NCBI RefSeq assembly: GCF_040222815.1
Contig: NZ_JAVKCH010000001.1
Span: forward strand, 248,001 to 312,000
Origin: Imperialibacter sp040222815
Lineage (GTDB): Bacteria; Bacteroidota; Bacteroidia; Cytophagales; Cyclobacteriaceae
Reading direction: 5' to 3'
DNA: 64,000 bases
The notes beneath the pieces were generated by a model. That model worked only from the letters and a program-made list of their open reading frames with translations. It did not search any database and was not told the origin of the DNA. Made by a program: the position numbers and the translations under genes. Positions 18,599 to 26,404 of this stretch are shown in pieces (the first letter of the stretch is position 1; the number at the start of each line of letters is the position of its first letter).

Positions 18599-18646
18599 AT
18601 TTATATAGCACTGCGTATCATAAGGGGGAGAAAACACTTTGTCCGT

Positions 18647-19612
18647 TTGGCATGGGCAAAGCTTGCGTTGATAGCAGGCTTTGCCTTTTTGAGTTTCAAT
18701 TCACTGGCCCAGGAGGACACCACTACAGGTTATCACCTAACTTATGAAGACTCATTGTCCATTTTTGACGACATGGACTCGCTGTCAATCTTTAGATTGA
18801 TCGACAGTGTGCTTTCCGCTACTCAAAAATCTTCAACACTGAATGTGCGCCTTTCCTACACAAGCAGGGTCACGTCAGCTGGCAGAGATTTTAGTGTGAA
18901 ACAGTACGGGCTAACGCCAGGCGTTTCTTTTTATCATCACAGTGGAGCATTTGCAGATGTTTCCGGCTACTGGAACAGTCAGTTTGAACCTAACTACAGC
19001 CTGACAGTCCTGAGCGCTGGCTATCTTGGTCTTCCCACCAAGTGGCTCTCCTACAATATTGCCTTCGAAAGGTCCTTTTACGCCCAGGCTGCCTCCGATT
19101 CTGTCATTGCGGCACCACCTAATGGGCTCAATGGCACTTTATTTTTTGACGCCGACTGGTTGTATGCCACTATTGATTATACATACCTTTTTGGCAATGG
19201 CGATGCACACCGTCTTTCCGGTGCTTTGTCAGGGAACATTGTGTTTCGGAAAGTCTGGTTTATCGATAAAATTACGCTGTTCCCCTCCGCCAACTTTCTA
19301 TTTGGCAACGAGGAGCTTGTCTCCTACCGCTTCAATGTAGATCTGACCGATCCACGAGTCCAACGTTTAATCAGGCGCTTCCCCAGGTTACGAAGAAGAG
19401 TGGTGACACCCGAAACGAACGATGTATTTGGATTGATGAACGTCAGCTTTTCTACACCCATCTCCCTCAGGTACAAACAGTTTAGCTTGCTCCTCTCCTA
19501 TACCTACAACATACCAGTTGAATTGCCCGGAGAGTCACTGGCTGACACCAAGCCCAACAGCTATTTCAGCACAAGCCTGGGTTATATGATTCCACTCCGC
19601 CAAAAGAAGTAA
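18647..19612 (+). CDS. Predicted outer-membrane beta-barrel protein
   Basis: The 321-residue protein starts at a TTG, since no ATG lies between the preceding stop and the signal sequence (AWAKLALIAGFAFLSFNSLAQ). AGGGGGA, purine-rich, lies about 18 bases before it. After an acidic N-terminal stretch, alternating aromatic/hydrophobic strands (SGAFADVSGYWNSQF, NYSLTVLSAGYLGL, WLSYNIAFERSFYAQ, QFSLLLSYTYNIPVEL, YFSTSLGYMIPL) point to a beta-barrel, and it ends in a charged lysine tail rather than a terminal phenylalanine. It is the fourth gene of the sigma cassette and precedes xseA by 30 bases. I do not recognise the family. Confidence 0.65.
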   Translation: MAWAKLALIAGFAFLSFNSLAQEDTTTGYHLTYEDSLSIFDDMDSLSIFRLIDSVLSATQKSSTLNVRLSYTSRVTSAGRDFSVKQYGLTPGVSFYHHSGAFADVSGYWNSQFEPNYSLTVLSAGYLGLPTKWLSYNIAFERSFYAQAASDSVIAAPPNGLNGTLFFDADWLYATIDYTYLFGNGDAHRLSGALSGNIVFRKVWFIDKITLFPSANFLFGNEELVSYRFNVDLTDPRVQRLIRRFPRLRRRVVTPETNDVFGLMNVSFSTPISLRYKQFSLLLSYTYNIPVELPGESLADTKPNSYFSTSLGYMIPLRQKK

Positions 19613-19642
19613 GATTCTTTATATTTGGGTTTTCGTGTTCAA

Positions 19643-20947
19643 ATGCAGACAGTAACCCTTTCAGAATTGGCCTTTACTATCAAGGATGCCATTTCCGGCA
19701 ACCTCGCTCCCTCCTATTGGGTAACAGCCGAAATTGGCGACATGAAAGTGAATGCCAAGGGGCATTGCTACCTTGAGCTGCTTGAAAAAGACCATCAGCA
19801 GGTAAAGGCCAAACTTCGGGCCGCTATATGGGCCTACGACTTCAGGAATATTAATCAATGGTTTGAAAAAATAACCGGCAACTCATTGAGACAGGGAATT
19901 AAGATCCTTGCCAATGCACAGGTGAGCTTTCATGAAGTGTACGGCCTTAATCTGACGATCAAAGACATAGACCCCAATTTCACCATTGGAGAAAGGGAAA
20001 GAAAAAAGCAGGAGGTCATATCACGGTTAACTGAAGAGCTCCTAATTGATCGCAACAAAGGTTTGGTGCTTCCGGTCGTGCCGCAGCGCATTGCGGTCAT
20101 CAGCTCTTCCACTGCTGCCGGGTATGGCGATTTTTTACATCACCTGGAAAATAACAAGAAGCACTATGCTGTATCAACCAAGCTCTTTCCTGTGACTTTG
20201 CAGGGCGATGAGGCCGAGCAAGCCATCCTTGCCGCTATTCGAGACGCTTCCAAGGAAAAAGATGACTTCGATGCCATTGTTGTTATCCGTGGTGGTGGTG
20301 CGCAGCTCGATTTGGACGTTTTCAACGAATACAATGTTTGCGCCGCCATAGCCAATGCTCCCCTGCCTGTGCTCACCGGTATAGGCCACGAACGGGACGA
20401 AACCATTGCCGATATGGTGGCTCACACCCGGCTCAAGACCCCCACCGCTGTGGCCGATTTTATCCTGGAGGGTTTCGAGTCGTTCACTGAATCTATTCAG
20501 TGGATGGCGAGTAGGCTCTTGCGGCAGGTCGATGAAGAAATGACGGGGCAAAAGCACTTACTAGGTCAACTTTCGAAAGACCTAAACTACCTGGCCAGGC
20601 AGCAAATGGCGCAGGGCCTCTCCTATATCAACAGCGTTAAAAGAGATATAGCGCAGTCGGCAAAATGGAAGATAGAACGGGAACGAAACCGCCTTAGAGA
20701 AGTTTCAGCCACTACTGTCCATACAGTGAATGAGCACTTGAAAGCCGCAAAAAACCAGCTGGCTATGGCGGAAAAGTCGATTGAAGCCAGCGACCCGAAA
20801 AAAGTATTAGCAAGGGGATACAGCATTACCACCCTGGAGGGGAAACTTTTGAAGAACAGTAAATTAAAGAATGGGGATTCCATCGTGACTCACTACAGCC
20901 ATGGGGTCTTAACATCTCAAATAAAAAGCCTTGATGACCATGAGTAA
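19643..20947 (+). CDS. xseA: Exodeoxyribonuclease VII large subunit
   Basis: The 434-residue protein is started at the ATG at 19643, giving MQTVTLSELAFTIK; six residues upstream are not family-like. An OB-fold DNA-binding domain covers residues 1-100 (YWVTAEIGDMK, GHCYLELLEKD). The catalytic region has PQRIAVISSSTAAGYGDFLHHL, VVIRGGGAQLDLDVFNEY, PVLTGIGHERDETIADMVAHTRLKTPTAVADF and a long coiled-coil C-terminus ending RGYSITTLEGKLLKN. With XseB it degrades single-stranded DNA from both ends to oligonucleotides, acting in recombination and mismatch repair. Its stop overlaps the xseB start. Confidence 0.95.
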   Translation: MQTVTLSELAFTIKDAISGNLAPSYWVTAEIGDMKVNAKGHCYLELLEKDHQQVKAKLRAAIWAYDFRNINQWFEKITGNSLRQGIKILANAQVSFHEVYGLNLTIKDIDPNFTIGERERKKQEVISRLTEELLIDRNKGLVLPVVPQRIAVISSSTAAGYGDFLHHLENNKKHYAVSTKLFPVTLQGDEAEQAILAAIRDASKEKDDFDAIVVIRGGGAQLDLDVFNEYNVCAAIANAPLPVLTGIGHERDETIADMVAHTRLKTPTAVADFILEGFESFTESIQWMASRLLRQVDEEMTGQKHLLGQLSKDLNYLARQQMAQGLSYINSVKRDIAQSAKWKIERERNRLREVSATTVHTVNEHLKAAKNQLAMAEKSIEASDPKKVLARGYSITTLEGKLLKNSKLKNGDSIVTHYSHGVLTSQIKSLDDHE

Positions 20948-21140
20948 TAAACAATTATCGTATTCTGAGGCACTGGAAGAGCTAAAGGGTATAGTGGAGA
21001 AGATAGAAAGTGCAGAACTGGATGTGGATGAAATAACGAAAATGGTCCAGCGGGCGACTGATTTGATCCTCTACTGCAAAGAAAGACTTACACAAACAGA
21101 AGCCCAGCTGACCGAGGCTATGAAAAAGTTAGAAGAATGA
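20940..21140 (+). CDS. xseB: Exodeoxyribonuclease VII small subunit
   Basis: This is a 66-residue three-helix protein: SYSEALEELKGIVEKIE, then ELDVDEITKMVQRATDLILYCKERL, then TQTEAQLTEAMKKLEE, matching XseB along its length. Two ATGs are possible (20934 and 20940); I take the second as MSNKQLSYSEAL. The start lies inside the last codons of xseA, showing translational coupling, which helps set subunit stoichiometry (several small subunits bind each large one). ligA follows after 49 bases. Confidence 0.92.
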   Translation: MSNKQLSYSEALEELKGIVEKIESAELDVDEITKMVQRATDLILYCKERLTQTEAQLTEAMKKLEE

Positions 21141-21189
21141 TGCATTTGATGGCTTATTTGTAGAAATTTAAGGGCCTTAATTTGCCATC

Positions 21190-23244
21190 ATGACCAAGGA
21201 AGAAGCCAGAGAAGAAATAGCCAGGCTTAGCCAGGAGCTAAATTACCATAATCGCCTCTACTATCAGGAGCACAGGACTGAAATCTCCGACTTTGATTTT
21301 GATACCCTACTAAAAAAACTTCAGGAACTCGAAGTTGCGTTTCCTGAGTTTGTGGATGAAAACTCTCCCACACTTCGGGTTGGTGGTACTGTCACCAAAG
21401 ACTTCGAAACGGTTGAGCACAAGTATCCTATGCTGTCGCTGGGAAACACCTACTCTGAGCAGGAGCTCCGTGATTTTGATCAAAGGGTCGCCAAAGCATT
21501 GGAGGGTGCACCCTATGAGTATTTCTGCGAAATGAAGTTTGATGGCGTGGCACTCAGCCTTACCTACGAAAACGGTCGTCTTTCCCGGGCGGTAACCAGA
21601 GGTGACGGTACCCGGGGCGATGACGTGACCAACAACGCCAGAACTATTCACAGTATCCCGCTGCGACTCACCAACGACAGTAATTATCCATCGGAATTTG
21701 AAGTGCGGGGTGAAGTGTTCCTTCCGAGGAAAATGTTTGACAAAATCAATGCTGAAAAGGAAGATATAGGTGAGCCGCTTTTGGCTAACCCAAGAAATAC
21801 TGCTTCAGGCACGCTCAAGCAGCAGGATTCGGCAGCAGTGGCGAAGCGCCGCCTCGACTGTTATGTTTACTCACTGCTTGGCGTAGAAAGCCTTATTCAA
21901 ACACATGAAGAAGCCGTGCATTTGCTGGAAAAATGGGGATTCAACGTATCTCTTACTTATGGTAAATGTGCCACTATAGACGATGTGCTGAAGTACATTG
22001 CTGAGTGGGAAACAAAAAGGCTCGACTTGCCCCTTGATACCGATGGTGTCGTTATCAAAGTGAATGCTATCACTCAGCAACGGATGCTTGGCTTCACGGC
22101 CAAAAGCCCCCGCTGGGCCATTGCCTACAAATACAAAACACAGAGTGCTGTTACGGAGCTGCTCGACATCACCTATCAGGTCGGGAGAACTGGCGCAGTA
22201 ACCCCAGTGGCAGAATTGAAGCCGGTGCTGCTGGCCGGCACCACTGTGAAGCGGGCGTCGTTACACAATGCCAATGAAATTGCCCGACTCGATCTGCGTG
22301 TGGGTGACATGGTGTTTGTTGAAAAGGGGGGTGAGATTATTCCCAAAGTAACTGGTGTCGACACGGCACAAAGGAAACCGGGCAGCCAGGCGGTAGTTTA
22401 TCTTGATAAGTGCCCGGAATGTGGAACCCCTCTGGTAAGAACGGAAGGCGAAGCAGCCCACTACTGTCCCAACACCGACGGCTGCCCACCGCAGATACAA
22501 GGCCGCATTGAGCATTTCATTCAGCGCAATGCCATGAACATCGAAAGTATGGGGCCGGAAACTATTGCTGGCCTGCTCAGTCACGGCCTGATCAGAGACC
22601 CGGCGGATATCTACTTCCTGACCTTTGAACAGCTCAATGGCCTGGAATTTTCCAGCTATTCGGAGAAAAAAGGCGATATAGTCACCAGAAGCCTGAGAGA
22701 AAAGTCTGCCCGCAACATTATCGATGCAATTGAAAAGTCTAAGGAACAGCCTTTCGAAAATGTCCTCTTCGGCATGGGCATCAGGTATGTGGGAAGAACA
22801 GTGGCCGAAAAATTAGCCACTCACTTTGGTGGCATTGAGGAGATTAGCAAAGCCAGCCACGAACAGCTACTGGAGGCACCGGAAATTGGCGAACGAATCG
22901 CTCAGTCGGTAATTGATTTCTTTGGTTCGGACAAAAGTGTCGAATTCGTCAACAAACTTTCGGCAGCCGGGTTGAAACTCAAAACAGAGGGTGGAGCTTT
23001 CGTTGCTTCCAGCGACAAACTAGCCGGACAAACTTTTGTTATTAGTGGCGTGTTCAAAGGTTTTGAACGGGACGATTTGAAGAACGTCATCAAACAAAAT
23101 GGAGGCAAGGTCGTATCCTCAGTCTCGGCCAAACTCAACTTTTTGGTGGCGGGCGACAACATGGGGCCTGCAAAGCTTGAGAAGGCCAATGAGCTTGGTG
23201 TAAAAATTATTTCAGAAGACGACTTCCTAAAAATGATCAACTAA
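21190..23244 (+). CDS. ligA: NAD-dependent DNA ligase
   Basis: The 684-residue protein has the full LigA architecture: Ia domain (YHNRLYYQEHRTEISDFDFDTL), nucleotidyl transferase with the AMP-accepting lysine 116 in CEMKFDGVAL, and the OB domain. A four-cysteine zinc finger follows (CPECGTPLVRTEG..HYCPNTDGC), then a helix-hairpin-helix array (GMGIRYVGRTVAEKLA, ...EIGERIAQSV) and a C-terminal BRCT domain (LAGQTFVISGVFKGFERDDLK). It seals nicks in replication and repair. Its stop TAA overlaps the ATG of the DUF6913 gene (TAATG). Confidence 0.96.
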   Translation: MTKEEAREEIARLSQELNYHNRLYYQEHRTEISDFDFDTLLKKLQELEVAFPEFVDENSPTLRVGGTVTKDFETVEHKYPMLSLGNTYSEQELRDFDQRVAKALEGAPYEYFCEMKFDGVALSLTYENGRLSRAVTRGDGTRGDDVTNNARTIHSIPLRLTNDSNYPSEFEVRGEVFLPRKMFDKINAEKEDIGEPLLANPRNTASGTLKQQDSAAVAKRRLDCYVYSLLGVESLIQTHEEAVHLLEKWGFNVSLTYGKCATIDDVLKYIAEWETKRLDLPLDTDGVVIKVNAITQQRMLGFTAKSPRWAIAYKYKTQSAVTELLDITYQVGRTGAVTPVAELKPVLLAGTTVKRASLHNANEIARLDLRVGDMVFVEKGGEIIPKVTGVDTAQRKPGSQAVVYLDKCPECGTPLVRTEGEAAHYCPNTDGCPPQIQGRIEHFIQRNAMNIESMGPETIAGLLSHGLIRDPADIYFLTFEQLNGLEFSSYSEKKGDIVTRSLREKSARNIIDAIEKSKEQPFENVLFGMGIRYVGRTVAEKLATHFGGIEEISKASHEQLLEAPEIGERIAQSVIDFFGSDKSVEFVNKLSAAGLKLKTEGGAFVASSDKLAGQTFVISGVFKGFERDDLKNVIKQNGGKVVSSVSAKLNFLVAGDNMGPAKLEKANELGVKIISEDDFLKMIN

Positions 23245-23765
23245 TGCTGGGAAAACTATTACTACCGGTTCATACGAAGAAAGCAATAAGAAAAAGTACA
23301 CTGCAAGTGTCGCCTGGTTATTCCGACGCCGATCAAATAGGGGTCATTTTTAAGTATTTGAACGACGAACACTATGAAAAGGTGCTGAGCTTTGTTCGCC
23401 AAATTCAAATAGACAAAAAAGAAGTGACCACATTGGCATTCTTTCCAAAAAAGGAAGCCATGTCCCAATATAGAATTCCTCGTTACTCCACCGACAACTT
23501 ATCTGTGTGGGGTAAGCTAACTTCTGAAGAAATAGACCTATTTTTGACTCGCAACTTTGACTTCCTTATCAATTTAGATACTGAATCTCATGAGTTCGTT
23601 GACAACATCTTATCCAGAGCGAATGCAAAGTGTAAGATTGGACACTTTATGGTAGAAAGGAAAGACTTCTACCAACTGATGATACACATTGACCCTTCTA
23701 CTGACTTCGAGGTATTCCTCGACAAGATTTACTTCTATATCAAAAAACTAAGGGCAAATGCATGA
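23244..23765 (+). CDS. DUF6913 family protein
   Basis: The 173-residue protein is cytoplasmic with no signal or membrane segment. It has a mixed alpha/beta fold with DADQIGVIFKYLNDEHYEKVLSFVRQ, KKEVTTLAFFPKKE and a conserved-looking core FDFLINLDTESHEFVDNILSRANAKCKIGHF. This pattern matches the DUF6913 family found in Bacteroidota. It is wedged between ligA (one-base overlap) and dapA (eight-base overlap), an arrangement I believe is common in the phylum, so selection for linkage is likely. Its biochemical role is unknown. Confidence 0.7.
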   Translation: MLGKLLLPVHTKKAIRKSTLQVSPGYSDADQIGVIFKYLNDEHYEKVLSFVRQIQIDKKEVTTLAFFPKKEAMSQYRIPRYSTDNLSVWGKLTSEEIDLFLTRNFDFLINLDTESHEFVDNILSRANAKCKIGHFMVERKDFYQLMIHIDPSTDFEVFLDKIYFYIKKLRANA

Positions 23766-24633
23766 TTGGTTAAGTGGGACTGGGGTAGCCCTGATTACTC
23801 CTTTTAATGAACAGCTGGAGATAGATTTCGACGCTTTAAAAAAAGTGCTTGATCACGTAAGCGAAGGCGGGGTTGACTACCTGGTGGTGCTGGGCACAAC
23901 AGGTGAGTCTGTTACTCTTTCCATAGCGGAAAAACACAAAATACTTTCATTCGTTTTCAAGAACAACAGCAAGAACCTGCCTGTGGTGTTTGGCCTGGGA
24001 GGATATGACACCAAAGAGCTTGTGGAGTTCATGCCGCAGTTGGAGCAATATCCTTTGAAGGCACTCCTTTCTGTTACACCTTACTACAACAAACCTAACC
24101 AGGCAGGTTTGCTACAACATTTCACCTACCTGGCTGACCATAGCAAGCTGCCCATCATACTGTACAACGTACCAGGAAGAACTGGCTGCAATATCAAGGC
24201 GTCAACTACGCTGGAGCTGGCAAAGCACCCCAATATCATTGCCATCAAAGAAGCTTCGGGCGATTTGGTGCAGTGCATAGAAGTTGCCAGGTCAATGCCT
24301 GAAGGCTTTCAGTTGATATCGGGAGATGATGTGTTAACTGTACCCATACTTTCGATTGGAGGTAGCGGTGTGATATCGGTCATAGCCAATGCATTTCCAG
24401 CCGAGTTCAGTGGAATGGTTCGTCATTCAATAGCCGGAGAGACGGCAAAGGCGAGCGCTATTTTGCACAAATTGTATGAAGTAATTCAGCTCACTACTGA
24501 AGAAGGAAACCCTACAGGCATCAAGGCCATTGTGAGTGAGCTCGGTATTGGCAATGACCGGGTGAGAATGCCATTGGTTTCAGCTAGTAACGCACTGAGG
24601 GAAAAGATAAAGTCTGCTGTTCGCAGCATATAG
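23758..24633 (+). CDS. dapA: 4-hydroxy-tetrahydrodipicolinate synthase
   Basis: The 291-residue TIM-barrel enzyme condenses pyruvate with aspartate semialdehyde in lysine and meso-diaminopimelate synthesis. Visible are GTGVALITPF at the N-terminus, the substrate-binding LVVLGTTGESVTLS, the tyrosine/arginine loop YYNKPNQAG and YNVPGRTGCNI, the Schiff-base lysine in AIKEASGDL, and GDDVLTVPILSIGGSGVISVIAN. It overlaps the DUF6913 gene by eight bases, so its translation is probably coupled to it. It ends 30 bases before a strong hairpin terminator. Confidence 0.95.
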   Translation: MHDWLSGTGVALITPFNEQLEIDFDALKKVLDHVSEGGVDYLVVLGTTGESVTLSIAEKHKILSFVFKNNSKNLPVVFGLGGYDTKELVEFMPQLEQYPLKALLSVTPYYNKPNQAGLLQHFTYLADHSKLPIILYNVPGRTGCNIKASTTLELAKHPNIIAIKEASGDLVQCIEVARSMPEGFQLISGDDVLTVPILSIGGSGVISVIANAFPAEFSGMVRHSIAGETAKASAILHKLYEVIQLTTEEGNPTGIKAIVSELGIGNDRVRMPLVSASNALREKIKSAVRSI

Positions 24634-24663
24634 AAATCAACCAATAGTATTGGCAATAAAAAA

Positions 24664-24687
24664 GCCTTCGGAAAAAATTCCGAAGGC
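24664..24687. terminator. Bidirectional terminator between dapA and the H1-like gene
   Basis: A 10-bp perfect stem (GCCTTCGGAA / TTCCGAAGGC) closes an AAAA loop. On the minus strand a run of T follows (CTTTTTTATT), ideal for ending the H1-like transcript; it also ends the dapA operon. Confidence 0.8.
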
Positions 24688-24725
24688 CATAGATTCCTTT
24701 ATTAAGTAAGCAGGTTATATACTAA

Positions 24726-24899
24726 TTAACCGTTTTTCTTGTTCTGAACCTCAATTCTAATTTCTTGAGCTAAGTTCTTCAGCTCTTGCATACCCTTACG
24801 TACTCTCGTACCGGCAGCTTGGTTTTCTTTGTCATAAAATTTCACGAAGTCTCCTTCAAGTGACATAACTAAATCTCTGATTTGGTCAAATCTTTTCAT
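24726..24899 (-). CDS. Histone H1-like (Hc1-type) small protein
   Basis: The 57-codon gene reads MKRFDQIRDLVMSLEGDF, then VKFYDKENQAAGTRVRKG, MQELKNLAQEIRIEV and QNKKNG. It matches the short Cytophagales proteins annotated as histone H1/Hc1-like, with the signature AAGTRVRKGMQELKNLAQEIR. It has no signal peptide and many charged residues. It stands alone with its own terminator directly downstream. Whether it binds DNA as a nucleoid protein is suggested only by the family name; it is not especially basic at the N-terminus. Confidence 0.8.
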   Translation of the reverse strand: MKRFDQIRDLVMSLEGDFVKFYDKENQAAGTRVRKGMQELKNLAQEIRIEVQNKKNG

Positions 24900-24994
24900 A
24901 TGTAAGAATTTTAGGTTATTGATGAATTAAAAAGGTTGAGCAATATAAATAAATTGTTTAAAAATGCATATCCCGAGTGCTAATTTGTGGAAAA

Positions 24995-26245
24995 CTATCC
25001 AACTGTAGCACCTTTTGACCCTGCTTTTGCATAGATTCCTTCATCTAATTTGCCTTTAACTTTTTCAAAGGCGGCAATGGTCAGTTCCACGTCTTCAAGA
25101 GTGTGCACAGCAGTTGGGATAATGCGGAGCATAATCACTCCTTTGGGAACCACTGGATAAACAATCATTGAGCAGAAAATTCCATGATTAGTTCGCAGGT
25201 CTCTAACAAGGTTTGCTGCCTCATAAAGATCACCTTTTAACAATACCGGCGTTACCGGTGAGGTAGTAGTTCCTATGTTAAAGCCTTTGGCTCTGAAGCC
25301 GTCTTGCACAGCGTGAACAATCTTCCATAGGTTGTCCTTGTGCTGAGGTTGAGTTCTTAGTATTTCCAATCTCTTAAGCCCACCAATGATTAAAGGCATT
25401 GGGATAGACTTGGCATAAATTTGAGACCTGGTATTGTAACGAAGGAAGTCGATAATTTCTGCTTCACCGGCCACAAAAGCACCGATGCTCGCCATAGATT
25501 TGGCGAAAGTAGAAAAGTAAAGGTCGATTTGATCCTGAACTCCCTGCTCCTCTCCTGTGCCAGCGCCTGTTTTGCCCATAGTGCCAAAACCATGTGCGTC
25601 GTCCACAAGAAGCTTGAAGTTGTATTTGCTCTTGAGCGCTGCAATACCTTTCAGGTTACCCTGGTTGCCACTCATTCCGAAAACACCTTCGGTAATGACA
25701 AGGATACCCCCACCAGATTCTTCGGTAAGCTTCGTTGCCCTCTGAAGTTGCTTCTCAAGGCTGGTCATGTCATTGTGTGGATACACAAAGCGCTTGCCAA
25801 TGTGCAAACGAAGACCATCTATGATACATGCATGAGATTCTGCATCGTATACGATAACATCTTTTCTATCAACAAGAGCATCTATAACCGACATGATCCC
25901 CTGATAACCGTAGTTCAGCAGCATCACATCATCCTTTTCTTCAAACTTGGCCAACTCTCTTTCAAGTTGCTCATGGTAGTTTGAATTACCAGTCATCATT
26001 CTCGCACCCATCGGATAACCAAGTCCCCAGTTGGCAGCTGCCTCGGCATCTACTTTTCTCACCTCCGGGTGGTTAGCCAAACCAAGGTAGTTGTTGAGAC
26101 TCCAGGTAAGTACCTCCTGGCCTTTGAACATCATTCTTGGAGCTATTTCCCCTTCAAGTTTGGGGAACATGTAGTAATTATCATCGATGAACTTATGACG
26201 ACCTAGTGGTCCCTTGTCCTGAAGAAGTTTCTCAAAAAGATCCAT
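24995..26245 (-). CDS. spt: Serine palmitoyltransferase-type acyl-CoA transferase
   Basis: The 416-residue PLP enzyme belongs to the alpha-oxoamine synthase family (with Kbl and BioF). Diagnostic segments are LTWSLNNYLGLANHPEV, GYPMGARMMTGN, HEQLERELAKFE, the cofactor aspartate/histidine VDDAHGFGTMG, and the Schiff-base lysine in FSTFAKSMASIGAFVAG. The lysine segment resembles the bacterial SPT form rather than Kbl (which usually has GKALGGASGG). SPT condenses serine with a fatty acyl-CoA, the first step of sphingolipid synthesis in Bacteroidota. In gliding Cytophagales a relative uses cysteate to start sulfonolipid (capnine) synthesis; I cannot separate the two. A good Bacteroidota promoter lies upstream. 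Confidence 0.72.
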   Translation of the reverse strand: MDLFEKLLQDKGPLGRHKFIDDNYYMFPKLEGEIAPRMMFKGQEVLTWSLNNYLGLANHPEVRKVDAEAAANWGLGYPMGARMMTGNSNYHEQLERELAKFEEKDDVMLLNYGYQGIMSVIDALVDRKDVIVYDAESHACIIDGLRLHIGKRFVYPHNDMTSLEKQLQRATKLTEESGGGILVITEGVFGMSGNQGNLKGIAALKSKYNFKLLVDDAHGFGTMGKTGAGTGEEQGVQDQIDLYFSTFAKSMASIGAFVAGEAEIIDFLRYNTRSQIYAKSIPMPLIIGGLKRLEILRTQPQHKDNLWKIVHAVQDGFRAKGFNIGTTTSPVTPVLLKGDLYEAANLVRDLRTNHGIFCSMIVYPVVPKGVIMLRIIPTAVHTLEDVELTIAAFEKVKGKLDEGIYAKAGSKGATVG

Positions 26246-26288
26246 TTATTAATTTAGTGTTATCTGTGCGAGTTTTTCAAAAAACACA

Positions 26289-26320
26289 CAAATCTAATAG
26301 GAATAATTCGGCATATCAAA
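26289..26320 (-). promoter_or_regulatory. Bacteroidota-type promoter for spt
   Basis: The minus strand carries TTTG (26317-26320), 20 bases, then TAGATTTG (26289-26296). Both boxes match the Bacteroidota -33 TTTG and -7 TAnnTTTG consensus at the expected spacing. The -7 box lies 43 bases from the spt ATG. Confidence 0.65.
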
Positions 26321-26404
26321 CCAACTTTAAATAATACATGTGGAGTTTAGAATTTAAAATTGAAATAGGTAGCATTGTGCTTACTGACTGTGAAAACAAC
26401 ATCA

